NCBI GenBank assembly: GCA_004552155.1
Contig: SFPF01000137.1
Coordinates: 1-8,185, forward strand
Origin: Bacteroidales bacterium
GTDB taxonomy: Bacteria > Bacteroidota > Bacteroidia > Bacteroidales > Bacteroidaceae
DNA: 8,185 nucleotides
Reading direction: 5' to 3'
Shown: one piece after another, positions 1 through 6,715 of the stretch
Numbering within the stretch: the stretch's first letter is position 1
Layout: each line of letters begins with the position of its first letter
Position numbers and translations under genes: made by a program
The notes under the pieces: generated by a model
Told to the model about the DNA's origin: nothing
Seen by the model: only the letters and a program-made list of their open reading frames with translations
Databases searched by the model: none

Positions 1-4
1 TTCC

Positions 5-130
5 CTTGTTCTGTGTGGGGCGGGCGGGCACCGACCGCCGCCTTAGCGGAGAGGACGCGAGACGGGAGCCGACAGGCTCACAGGCTCGGGGACTGTCCGC
101 TAAGGCAAGCGATAGCCCACACAGAACAAG
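5..130. repeat. GC-rich nested inverted repeat (structured intergenic element)
   Basis: The outer arms are a perfect 15-bp inverted repeat: CTTGTTCTGTGTGGG at 5-19 and its complement at 116-130. A second perfect 11-bp pair lies inside: GCCTTAGCGGA at 40-50 with its complement at 96-106. The core has a small stem GAGCC/GGCTC (66-70 with 75-79) and a tandem duplication of ACAGGCTC (72-79 and 80-87). As RNA this would fold into one long branched hairpin. It is far more GC-rich than the AT-rich spacer that follows. It lies beyond the 3' end of aroB, so it could end or protect that transcript, be a dispersed miniature element, or be a structured RNA. There is no T-run on the side expected of a simple terminator. 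The fold is visible; the function is not known. Confidence 0.65.
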
Positions 131-203
131 TTGTTTTATTTGGTTTTTATCTTAATTCGTTGATTGCTTAGGTTATATGGTTTCCATTATATATCAATGC
201 TTC
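131..203. other. AT-rich spacer downstream of aroB
   Basis: This is the stretch between the aroB stop codon and the inverted repeat at 5-130. It is AT-rich, has no reading frame of note and no convincing hairpin-plus-T-run terminator for aroB. I found no TAnnTTTG promoter box on either strand. Nothing else is visible. Confidence 0.5.
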
Positions 204-1259
204 TCACCCTTCGCGCAGGAAATCAAAGGCTTCAAAGATTAATTCTTTCTCGATGTGGCAATCGATGCGGCAGTTTCCGACGCTTTCAAGCAGCGTGAAA
301 TTGATGTGGTCGCCGGCGTTCTTCTTGTCGTGCCGCATCAGGGCATACAACCCTTCGTAGTCGTTGCAACTGAACGGGAGCGGGGCGTAATGGTCGCGGA
401 TATAGCGCACCGTTTGCCGCATTCGTTCGGTAGGGAAACCAGTTGCGGCAGCACTTAGCCACAGTTCGCAAACCAGTCCAAGGGCCACGGCATGACCGTG
501 GAGCAGGGGCGTGGGCGATTCGAGCGCGAAACTCTCGAAGGCGTGCCCGAAAGTGTGCCCGAGGTTGAGGGCTTTGCGAATGCCCTGCTCGCGAGGGTCT
601 TCGGTAACGATGCGCTGCTTGAGCGAAACGCTTTCGCGCACCATTTCCTGCAACTCCTGAAAGTCGGGCTCCTTCCACGAAAAATTCAGATGGCGTGCCA
701 GCATTTCCTCGCTGCTGAGCAAGGCGTGCTTTATCATTTCGGCGTAGCCCGAAAGTAGGTTTTCGCTGTCGAGTGTCCGCAACAGCTCCGTGCTGATCAC
801 CACGGCGCGGCTTTCGGCAAACGCACCTATTTCGTTTTTCAAGCAATTAAAGTTGATGCCCGTCTTTCCTCCCACCGCCGCGTCTACCATAGCGAGCAAC
901 GTGGTCGGTACATTGACAAAACGAATGCCGCGCTTGAACGTTGCCGCTGCGAAGCCGCCGAGATCGGTCACCATGCCGCCGCCGATGCAAAGCAGGAGCG
1001 AATGGCGCGTTGCGCCGCCCGCCGACAGTTGCTGCCACACGGCGGCGAGGGTGTCCAAATGCTTGTGCGCGTCGCCCCTGCCAATCACGATTTGCAGGGT
1101 GGGCAAGCCCGGCGCAACGCTTTTGAAGTCGTCGGCAAAGAGCCGTGCTGTTTCTTCGTCGAAGAGCAGGGCGACGCGGTCGGGCGCAATTTCCGCCACC
1201 AACTTTGCCGCCGCTTCTGCGGGCTGTGACGTATATATAATATTGTGTGTCGCGTCCAT
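204..1259 (-). CDS. aroB: 3-dehydroquinate synthase
   Basis: This enzyme converts DAHP to 3-dehydroquinate, the second step of the shikimate pathway to aromatic amino acids, in the cytoplasm, using NAD and a divalent metal. The 351-residue length is normal. The NAD-binding region is visible as GGGMVTDLGG (about 93-102), followed by PTTLLAMVDAAVGGKTGIN (about 118-136). The three expected metal ligands are present: Glu of SGYAEMIKH (about 174), the first His of NLGHTFGH (about 235) and His of LLHGHAVALG (about 254). The C-terminal RHDKKN motif is at about 309-314. I prefer the ATG at 1259 (MDATHNIIY) over an in-frame TTG three codons upstream. It is the last gene of the minus-strand run, 121 bases after the thioesterase gene, with the octamer repeat arrays in its leader. 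The frame is intact. Confidence 0.96.
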   Translation of the reverse strand: MDATHNIIYTSQPAEAAAKLVAEIAPDRVALLFDEETARLFADDFKSVAPGLPTLQIVIGRGDAHKHLDTLAAVWQQLSAGGATRHSLLLCIGGGMVTDLGGFAAATFKRGIRFVNVPTTLLAMVDAAVGGKTGINFNCLKNEIGAFAESRAVVISTELLRTLDSENLLSGYAEMIKHALLSSEEMLARHLNFSWKEPDFQELQEMVRESVSLKQRIVTEDPREQGIRKALNLGHTFGHAFESFALESPTPLLHGHAVALGLVCELWLSAAATGFPTERMRQTVRYIRDHYAPLPFSCNDYEGLYALMRHDKKNAGDHINFTLLESVGNCRIDCHIEKELIFEAFDFLREG

Positions 1260-1273
1260 TATTGTCAAATATT

Positions 1274-1382
1274 AGTAGACGAGTTTACAAGTAAACGAGT
1301 AGACGAGACAAGATACTTCTGGCTATATTTATCTCAAGACAAACTTGTCTTGTTTACTTGTCTACTCGTTTACTTGTTAACT
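1274..1382. repeat. Two inverted arrays of a period-8 repeat (consensus AGTARACR)
   Basis: Positions 1274-1313 read as five consecutive octamers close to AGTARACR: AGTAGACG, AGTTTACA, AGTAAACG, AGTAGACG, AGACAAGA. The minus strand from 1382 back to 1343 also reads as five octamers of the same kind, beginning AGTTAACA and ending AGACAAGT. The arrays are 40 bases each and separated by 29 bases (1314-1342). They include an 18-bp perfect inverted repeat (1287-1304 with 1360-1377). The right array overlaps the thioesterase stop codon and the left one ends 14 bases before the aroB start. In the transcript the arrays would form a large stem-loop between the two genes. It may limit read-through into aroB or protect mRNA ends, or be a dispersed genomic repeat. 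I saw no clear promoter for aroB here. Confidence 0.75.
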
Positions 1383-1809
1383 AAAATTTCTCAAATTCTT
1401 CTATCGCTTTGCGGAACTCCTCGGGAATGTCTGCCGACACCTGCTCTTTGAGCGAGAAGCAAACCATCTCGCAATGAATTTCGCCCGTTTCCTCGTTCAC
1501 CGCCCGCTGATGTAACGTAAAACTCTTTTGGCCAAGGTGCGATATGCGCGTTTCCACTACGATTTTGTCGCCGTAGAAAATCGGCTTGATGAAGTCGGCG
1601 TTGATATTTGCTATAACCGGCGCAACCGTGCAATAGCGGTAGTCGAGATGCAAAACGGTGGAAAGGTAGTCTTCCTTGCCGAGGTCGTAATACGAAAAGT
1701 AGGCATTATTGTTTACATGCCCGTAGCGGTCCACGTCGTTGAAGCGGATCTGAATAGGCACGCGGTGCCGGAAAAGGGCATCGGGGGTGTTGTCGATTTG
1801 AGTATGCAT
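1381..1809 (-). CDS. Acyl-CoA thioesterase, hotdog fold (4HBT family)
   Basis: This is a 142-residue single-domain protein of the 4-hydroxybenzoyl-CoA thioesterase (YbgC/FadM-like) family, which hydrolyses acyl-CoA thioesters in the cytoplasm, usually as a tetramer. The family signature is near the N terminus: RFNDVDRYGHVNNNAYFSYY (about 22-41), with the catalytic Asp region (25-27) and the GHVNN helix start. The later stretch ADFIKPIFYGDKIVVETRI matches the usual second hotdog strand pair. The acyl substrate cannot be told from the sequence. The start ATG is at 1809, 3 bases after the stop of the upstream 91-residue gene, so the two are almost certainly co-transcribed. The stop codon lies inside the right-hand octamer array. 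It could also be annotated simply as a YbgC-like or thioesterase-superfamily protein. Confidence 0.9.
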   Translation of the reverse strand: MHTQIDNTPDALFRHRVPIQIRFNDVDRYGHVNNNAYFSYYDLGKEDYLSTVLHLDYRYCTVAPVIANINADFIKPIFYGDKIVVETRISHLGQKSFTLHQRAVNEETGEIHCEMVCFSLKEQVSADIPEEFRKAIEEFEKF

Positions 1810-1812
1810 AGT

Positions 1813-2088
1813 CTAAATATCAAAGTAATTGCGTGCCACAGCAAGCAGCCTGCCTTCGTCTGGCACGCTTTCAAAGGAATTTTCGTCCACGCGACAAAGG
1901 TCGCTCACGGCATAGAGGTTTTGCTCCTCGTCCGTACCGCAATTTTCAGATACAGTGAATAAATGATTGCGCGCATCGGCCACGCGAATGGCCGCGTGAC
2001 AGTATTCCGCCATTTCGCCGCGCTCGCGCAGCAATGCCGTTACGAAGCGCGACAGAGCAAGGGTGAAATCTTTAACTTCCTGGTTCAT
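1813..2088 (-). CDS. Hypothetical protein (91 residues), operon partner of the serine lyase
   Basis: I do not recognise this family. The protein is 91 residues with no signal peptide and no membrane segment. The first part (MNQEVKDFTLALSRFVTALLRERGEMAEYCHAAIRVAD) looks amphipathic-helical. The rest is acidic, with NCGTDEEQNLYAVSDLCRVDE containing two cysteines too far apart to form a usual metal knuckle. It is supported as real by tight packing: 6 bases after the lyase stop and 3 bases before the thioesterase ATG, on the same strand, with no better frame opposite. It is probably soluble and cytoplasmic. Its function is unknown and position alone does not define it. Confidence 0.72.
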   Translation of the reverse strand: MNQEVKDFTLALSRFVTALLRERGEMAEYCHAAIRVADARNHLFTVSENCGTDEEQNLYAVSDLCRVDENSFESVPDEGRLLAVARNYFDI

Positions 2089-2094
2089 CAGATT

Positions 2095-3066
2095 TTATTT
2101 GCCATATTCGGCGGCAAGCCCGCCTTCGCTCGTTTCGCGATAAAGCGAGGGCAGGTCATGCCCCGTCTGCTTCATCACCTCAACGGTCTTGTCGAAAGAG
2201 ATGCGGTGGATGCCGTCGGCATAAGTAGCGTAGATATTGGCATCAAGGGCACGGGCGGCAGCGTGGGCGTTTCGCTCGATACAGGGAATTTGCACGAGGC
2301 CGCAAACGGGGTCGCAGGTCATGCCGAGATGGTGCTCGAGGCCCATTTCTGCCGAATATTCAATCGTTGCCAGCGTACCGCCGAACACGTAATTGGCTGC
2401 GGCGGCAGCCATGGCGCATGCCACGCCCACTTCCGCCTGGCAACCGGCTTCTGCGCCCGAGATGCTGGCGCGCGTCTTGGCCACGTTGCCAATCAGGCCG
2501 GCGGTGGCCAAGGCGTGCAAGATGCGCCGTTCGGGAAAGCGGCGGCTCTTCTGTATGTGATAGAGCACAGCGGGCACTACGCCCGATGCGCCGCACGTCG
2601 GAGCCGTGGCGATTTGTCCGCCTGAGGCATTCTCTTCGCTCACTGCCAAGGCATAGGCGAAGACAAGTCCGCGCGTCTGGAGATTAGAATTGTAGCCCAT
2701 GGCGCGGATATAGTAGTCGGGGGCTTTGCGGCGCAGTTTGAGGCAGCCGGGCAGCACGCCTTCGTGTTCCAGTCCGCGCTCCACGGAGGCGCACATCACG
2801 CGCCACACTTCGGAGAGGTATTCCCAAATTGCCGGGCCTTCACATTCTTCCACGTATTCCCAATAGGCTTTGCCGTTCACCTCGCACCAGTGCTTGATGT
2901 CAGTAAGAGAATTGAGGGGATAAACGTCGGGCGTGTCAAGGGGACTAACCCCCTCTTCTGCCAGTGCGCCGCCGCCCACACTGAACACCGTCCAGGGGTC
3001 GTAGGCCTCGCCCGTGTCGTCGCCAATTGCTTCGAACTTCATGCCGTCACAATTTCGGGATGCCAC
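2095..3066 (-). pseudogene. L-serine ammonia-lyase, C-terminal catalytic part of a frameshifted gene
   Basis: This is the catalytic (alpha) part of the iron-sulphur L-serine dehydratase, which converts L-serine to pyruvate and ammonia. Visible family motifs are WTVFSVGGGALAEEG (about 25-39), SEENASGGQIATAPTCGASG (about 143-162), SISGAEAGCQAEVGVACAMA (about 201-220) and MTCDPVCGLVQIPCIERN (about 249-266). The cysteines at about 158, 251 and 262 are those expected for the 4Fe-4S cluster, so the catalytic machinery is intact. The open frame reaches back to a GTG at 3066, but the first ATG is at 3042 (MKFEAIGDD). That ATG overlaps the TGA of the N-terminal fragment as ATGA. In Bacteroidales relatives the two parts are one protein of about 400 residues. 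The piece could be translated by coupling, but the gene is best read as broken or as a sequence error. It is followed by the 91-residue gene after 6 bases. Confidence 0.85.
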
Positions 3067-3281
3067 ACGATTTCGGTGCGGTCTTCGCCCAGTACTTGCA
3101 GGATAGCGTAGTCGGTAAGGTGGCCTTTGCCCGTTGCGGCAAGGCTGCCGTAGAGCGTGACGCGGAATTGGCGTGCTTCGGGGTGTCGCTCGGCATATTG
3201 TTCGGCGGCTCGGCGAGGTCCCATGGTATGGCTGGACGACGGACCTTGGCCGATGCGATAGAGTTCGCGGAGAGATTTCAT
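3039..3281 (-). pseudogene. L-serine ammonia-lyase, N-terminal part of a frameshifted gene
   Basis: These 80 residues begin MKSLRELYRIGQGPSSSHTMGPRRAA, the standard start of iron-sulphur L-serine dehydratases; SSSHT with MGP is the family signature of the beta domain. LYGSLAATGKGHLTD follows at about 44-58. The frame ends at TEIVWHPEIVTA and a TGA at 3041-3039. In relatives I recall, this point continues as a short LPFHPNG-like segment into GMKFEA, which here begins in another frame. Joining needs one added base, or about 16 bases if the LPFHP segment was lost. The break lies within the beta domain, not at the domain boundary where two-subunit enzymes are divided, so this is not the ordinary alpha/beta arrangement. 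The start is the ATG at 3281, preceded by an A-rich stretch. Promoter not identified. Confidence 0.85.
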
Positions 3282-3336
3282 TTTTTAGAGAGATGATATG
3301 GATTTGTATTACTATACGTGGTAGAATTAGGCATTA

Positions 3337-3558
3337 AGTGCCTGGAAGGCACTACGGAGCAACGCGACGATAACCGGGTACGAAGTGCCCGGTTGGACGA
3401 TGCACGGACGACGTGCCTGGAAGGCACTACGCCACAGAACAGGCATTTTTTACAGCGTCACAGGCGTACTGCCTTCCAGGCAGAACTATCACGATTGCTT
3501 TCTCCGAGGACTTCGTCCCCGGTTACTGTCGCTTCGCTCCGTACTGCCTTCCAGGCAG
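3337..3558. repeat. Composite palindromic intergenic repeat with four plus two hairpins
   Basis: The 312-base gap between fbp and the serine lyase (3282-3593) is largely filled by this element. Type A hairpins, core CCTGGAAGG, occur four times: 3337-3353 and 3413-3427 on one strand, and 3469-3483 and 3544-3558 inverted. Type B hairpins with a GAA loop occur twice: 3372-3394, a 10-bp stem with one wobble, and inverted at 3504-3522, an 8-bp stem. The order A-B-A, centre, inverted A-B-A makes the whole unit an imperfect palindrome, with TACGGAGC-like flanks conserved between halves. The closing pair of A is G-C in the left copies and C-G in the right ones, and one T-G pair in B is G-C in the other copy. 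Structure is therefore kept while bases change. There is no open frame of note, so this is likely a dispersed non-coding repeat. Confidence 0.85.
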
Positions 3559-3593
3559 ATAATACCTGCATCATATTGTCATTCGGTAGCGTG

Positions 3594-5582
3594 CTATTCC
3601 TTGATAAAGCCCCGGCGATAGGCAACGAGGAGTTTTTCGAGGTCGGCTATTTGCTCGCGCAATTCTGCGCCTTTGTCTGTATCGTTCACCATGGCGCGCT
3701 GTCCCATCATCTCGACAATCTGCGTGGTGGAACGGATATCCGTGCCGTTGAGAATGGCCTCCTCGGTAGAGGTAAAGGGCGCGTGCTGCACAAGCTGGAA
3801 ACCGCGGCTGTGGTAAACGAGCGTGTAGCCCGCTATGCCCGTCGTGTCGTGATAGGCCTTGGCGAAACCGCCGTCGATCACCATGAGTTTGCCGTCTGCC
3901 TTAATGGGATTTTCGCCGTTGGCGGCGCGGACGGGCACGTGGCCGTTGATAATGTGGCGATGCAAACCCCTCACGCCGAAAGCATCCATGATGCGATCGC
4001 ACACTGCTGCGTTGTCGCGCAGCGTATAATAATAGCCCTTGTGCTCTTTGTGCGTGTCCTTGTCGGCGATAAAGTAGCGTTCAAACGTTGCCATCTTAGA
4101 CTTATCAAACAAAGGCGAATGCGGGCCGCACCACAGGTACCAGAAGAAATCCGTTGCCTTACGGCGTTCCTCGTCATCGGCAGCAGCATCGTAGGCTAAG
4201 CGCACCGTCATATCGACAGCATCGAGCAATTCGCGACCTTTAAGCGGCGTGCCGTCGATGTCTACTGCGAGAAGTTCGCCATGCTCGTCGAGCGGCACAG
4301 AGGCATGGAACAAGAGATTTTCGTTGTAGATGCCGTACATGCTGCCGTGGCGCAGCATTTTGCGCACGTGGTTTTGCAGGTGCTCGCTGATAAGGAACGA
4401 ATGCTGGAGGCGCTGCATGAGGTCTTCTTCCTCGGGCGAGAGGCGATAGGGGTCGGAGGGGTCGATGGTGGGGAAGAAGGTGTCGCTGAGCGGATACTCT
4501 TTTCCTTCGAGCGTAATGGTACCCTTTTCCAAATCCATGCGTTCCAGCAGAGCGCGGTCGCCCATGCCCCATTCCGGGTGTGCTTTATAGAGCTGGCCTT
4601 CCAGTTTGAACTGTATGACTGCTACGGCCTTGTGCATTTGCGAAAGATAGCGGCAGGTCTTTTCGTTGGGACTGCGCTCGGGGTCTTCGAGCTTGGGCAT
4701 GAAGATGCCGCAGGCATCGGGGTCGGGATAGGTTTCCATGGCAAAGGTGGCAAGCGGTAGCATGTTGATGCCGTAGCCCTCTTCAAGCGTCTGCGTATTG
4801 GCGTAGCGCAGCGACACGCGCAGCACTCCGGCGATGCAGGCTAAGTTGCCCGCAGCCGCACCCATCCACAAAATGTCGTGGTTGCCCCATTGAAAGTCCC
4901 AGTGATGATAGCCCGAGAGCGTGTCGAGAATAAGATGCGCCCCCGTGCCGCGGTCGAAGATGTCGCCGAGGATATGCAGGCGGTCGATAGCGAGGCGCTG
5001 GATGAGCAGGCAAAGGGCTTCGACGAAGCCGGCGGCGCGTCCTGTGCCGATGATGGTCTGGATAATCACGCTCACATAGGCCTGCTTGTTGCGGTCGTCG
5101 GAACTCTCGTGCAGGAGTTCTTCGATGATGTAGGCGAACTCCTCGGGCAGGTTCTTGCGCACCTTTGAGCGCGTGTATTTCGACGACACGTTGCGGCACA
5201 CAGCGATGAGTTGGTTGAGGGTCGTCTGATAGTAGTCCGACAGGTTTTTGTCGGTCTGCCTCACCAAGTCGAGTTTCTGCTTGGGATAATAGATCAGGGT
5301 GCAGAGGTCTCGGATTTCCTGCTCACGGAGCGTATTGCCGAATATATCGCGCACCTTGCGTTTAATGTTACCCGAGGCATTTCGCAGCACGTGCTGGAAC
5401 GCTTCGTTTTCCCCGTGCAGGTCAGCCAGGAAATGCTCCGTGGGTTTCGGTAGGTGCAGAATGGCTTCGAGGTTGATGATTTCGGTGGTGACCGAGGAAA
5501 TGGTGGGGAAGTCGCGGGCCAGGAGACGCAGGTAGCGCAGGTCGGCGGCGATTTCCTTTGAAGAGATATGTTTCTTGTTCAT
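3594..5582 (-). CDS. fbp: Fructose-1,6-bisphosphatase, class III
   Basis: This enzyme hydrolyses fructose 1,6-bisphosphate to fructose 6-phosphate in gluconeogenesis, in the cytoplasm. Its 662 residues match the class III (Bacillus YydE/Fbp-type) enzyme, which is about twice the size of class I and belongs to the calcineurin-like metallophosphatases. Metal-binding motifs are in order: FLADLHGE (about 51-58), ILGDIFDRG (about 204-212), QWGNHD (about 231-236), INGHVPV (about 545-551) and VIDGGFAKAYH (about 568-578). The N-terminal helical region (about 1-50) and C-terminal tail are present and the frame is unbroken. The ATG at 5582 is 44 bases after the rnz stop, with no TAnnTTTG box in the gap, so read-through from rnz is plausible. 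The composite repeat at 3337-3558 follows its stop. Confidence 0.96.
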   Translation of the reverse strand: MNKKHISSKEIAADLRYLRLLARDFPTISSVTTEIINLEAILHLPKPTEHFLADLHGENEAFQHVLRNASGNIKRKVRDIFGNTLREQEIRDLCTLIYYPKQKLDLVRQTDKNLSDYYQTTLNQLIAVCRNVSSKYTRSKVRKNLPEEFAYIIEELLHESSDDRNKQAYVSVIIQTIIGTGRAAGFVEALCLLIQRLAIDRLHILGDIFDRGTGAHLILDTLSGYHHWDFQWGNHDILWMGAAAGNLACIAGVLRVSLRYANTQTLEEGYGINMLPLATFAMETYPDPDACGIFMPKLEDPERSPNEKTCRYLSQMHKAVAVIQFKLEGQLYKAHPEWGMGDRALLERMDLEKGTITLEGKEYPLSDTFFPTIDPSDPYRLSPEEEDLMQRLQHSFLISEHLQNHVRKMLRHGSMYGIYNENLLFHASVPLDEHGELLAVDIDGTPLKGRELLDAVDMTVRLAYDAAADDEERRKATDFFWYLWCGPHSPLFDKSKMATFERYFIADKDTHKEHKGYYYTLRDNAAVCDRIMDAFGVRGLHRHIINGHVPVRAANGENPIKADGKLMVIDGGFAKAYHDTTGIAGYTLVYHSRGFQLVQHAPFTSTEEAILNGTDIRSTTQIVEMMGQRAMVNDTDKGAELREQIADLEKLLVAYRRGFIKE

Positions 5583-5626
5583 GCTTCGATAAATATAGGG
5601 TATAGTGATTATTTATTGCCGCTTCC

Positions 5627-6502
5627 TCACACCTGAATGCAGAGGCCTTCGTTGGCGGCCAGGGTATCGGGAAACACGGCGCGGGCTTCGTTGAGCAGCA
5701 CGGTGCTGTCGGTGTATCTTTTAGAATAATGGCCGATGAGCAAGCGCTTGGCGCCGGCAGCCTTTGCCACTTCTGCGGCTTGCCGCGCGGTGGAGTGCTG
5801 CGTTTGCTCGGCGCGGGGCGCGAGTTCTTCGGAGAAAGTGGCTTCGTGGTACGTGTCTGAGCAATAGGCGTAAGCGCGGGGCGGGTCGGCGGGCGTGACG
5901 AGCCGCTCGTTCGGATAAAAGTCGCCCTCCTCCGTAGTCCAGCCCTCGCCGGCCTTAATAGCCGCGATGCGCGTGGAAGGGATTTGCAGGAAGTCAATCA
6001 TGTCGCGGCGGATATGCGGCAGCAAGGGCTTTTCGCGGAAGAGGAAACCGCAACTCGGCATACGGTGGCGCAGGGGTATGGTGTGCACCGTCAGAGAACG
6101 GTCTTCGTAAATGAGGCACGGCTTTTGGTACACCTCCTCGGGCAGAGGATCGAAGATTACCTTGTAGTCCATGCCCTTGCAGCAGTAGTCGAGCACGGGT
6201 TTGAGTAAGGCTTCGAGGTCGCGGTGGGCATGAATGTGCATGTCCGCCGTGCGCCCGAGCATCCCGAAGGTGGAAATCAGTCCCGGAAGGCCGAAAAAAT
6301 GGTCGCCATGCAGGTGCGAGATGAAGATGTGTCCGAGACTTTGGAATTTCAGGCGCATCTTGCGGAACTGATGCTGTGCGCCCTCGCCGCAGTCAATCAT
6401 AAAAAGTTTCTCGCGCACGTTCACCACCTGCGCTGCAGGGAAATGCTGGATTGTGGGCACGGCACTGCCGCAACCGAGTATATTTACTTCAAATTTTTCC
6501 AT
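5627..6502 (-). CDS. rnz: Ribonuclease Z (tRNA 3' endonuclease), with an apparent internal deletion
   Basis: RNase Z is a beta-lactamase-fold zinc endonuclease that trims tRNA precursors at the 3' end. The metal motif ISHLHGDHFFGLPG is at about 61-74 (His63, His65, Asp67, His68). Further expected ligands are His146 (PLRHRM), Asp216 (YCSDT) and His258 (LLIGHYSKRY). The HEATF and HSTA motifs are at 219-223 and 236-239. In Bacillus subtilis RNase Z about 17 residues separate the GDT and HEATF motifs; here a single Tyr does. Protein length is 291, whereas about 305 is usual. The frame stays open, so an in-frame loss of about 48 bases near 5851/5852 is implied. It would remove a helix and the strand leading into HEATF, so activity is doubtful unless this is a sequence error. 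The start is the ATG at 6502; its promoter is probably the box at 6565-6572. Confidence 0.92.
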   Translation of the reverse strand: MEKFEVNILGCGSAVPTIQHFPAAQVVNVREKLFMIDCGEGAQHQFRKMRLKFQSLGHIFISHLHGDHFFGLPGLISTFGMLGRTADMHIHAHRDLEALLKPVLDYCCKGMDYKVIFDPLPEEVYQKPCLIYEDRSLTVHTIPLRHRMPSCGFLFREKPLLPHIRRDMIDFLQIPSTRIAAIKAGEGWTTEEGDFYPNERLVTPADPPRAYAYCSDTYHEATFSEELAPRAEQTQHSTARQAAEVAKAAGAKRLLIGHYSKRYTDSTVLLNEARAVFPDTLAANEGLCIQV

Positions 6503-6564
6503 AAAATCTTCACCTTTGCGCCGCGTGGGCAGTCATGGAGACCACTTACCCAGCACATCAAAGG

Positions 6565-6572
6565 CAAACTTA
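6565..6572 (-). promoter_or_regulatory. Putative Bacteroidota -7 promoter box for rnz
   Basis: On the minus strand this reads TAAGTTTG, an exact match to the Bacteroidota -7 consensus TAnnTTTG. It is preceded by AAAAACTTCG. Transcription would start near 6558, giving a leader of about 55 bases before the rnz ATG. A clear TTTG-type -33 element is missing, which lowers confidence. Confidence 0.5.
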
Positions 6573-6668
6573 CGAAGTTTTTGCGGAAATTCATGATTAT
6601 AAAGCCCCTTTTTCTGCTAAGAAAATGCAATTTGGCGGGCATTGAAGGGTAATCTGCGAAAAACTTCG

Positions 6669-6676
6669 TACATTTG
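6669..6676 (+). promoter_or_regulatory. Putative Bacteroidota -7 promoter box for the thioredoxin lipoprotein
   Basis: The bases TACATTTG match TAnnTTTG exactly and are preceded by AAAAACTTCG, as in the opposing rnz promoter. The predicted start near 6683 leaves a leader of about 33 bases before the ATG at 6716. The best -33 candidate is ATTG at 6641-6644, with a spacer slightly longer than usual. Confidence 0.55.
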
Positions 6677-6715
6677 CAACGTTCCTCAATACGGACTATC
6701 AATAAATAATATAAG

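Noticed and set aside
120..128. Nine-base match CACAGAACA shared with the centre of the repeat at 3433-3441
   Set aside because: Too short to show a common origin between the two elements; no flanking similarity.
1266..1274. TAATATTTG on the minus strand just before aroB
   Set aside because: The spacing between TA and TTTG is one base too long and it abuts the start codon, which would leave no leader.
1308..1343. Possible aroB promoter (CAAA at 1340-1343 and a TATCTTGT box on the minus strand)
   Set aside because: The -7 box has two mismatches to TAnnTTTG and the spacer is 24 bases. It also lies between the octamer arrays, so resemblance is likely chance.
1963..2625. Plus-strand frame of 220 codons opposite the serine lyase
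   Set aside because: Antisense shadow of the lyase coding sequence with no family features.
3039..3066. Genuine two-subunit (alpha/beta) serine dehydratase like that of Firmicutes
   Set aside because: Those enzymes are divided after the whole beta domain; here the cut is about 80 residues in, inside the beta domain, with conserved sequence continuing directly in another frame.
3318..4199. Long plus-strand open frame of 293 codons overlapping fbp
   Set aside because: It runs through the palindromic repeat and then antisense to the well-conserved fbp gene; it has no recognisable motif and exists because the high-GC gene lacks stops on the other strand.
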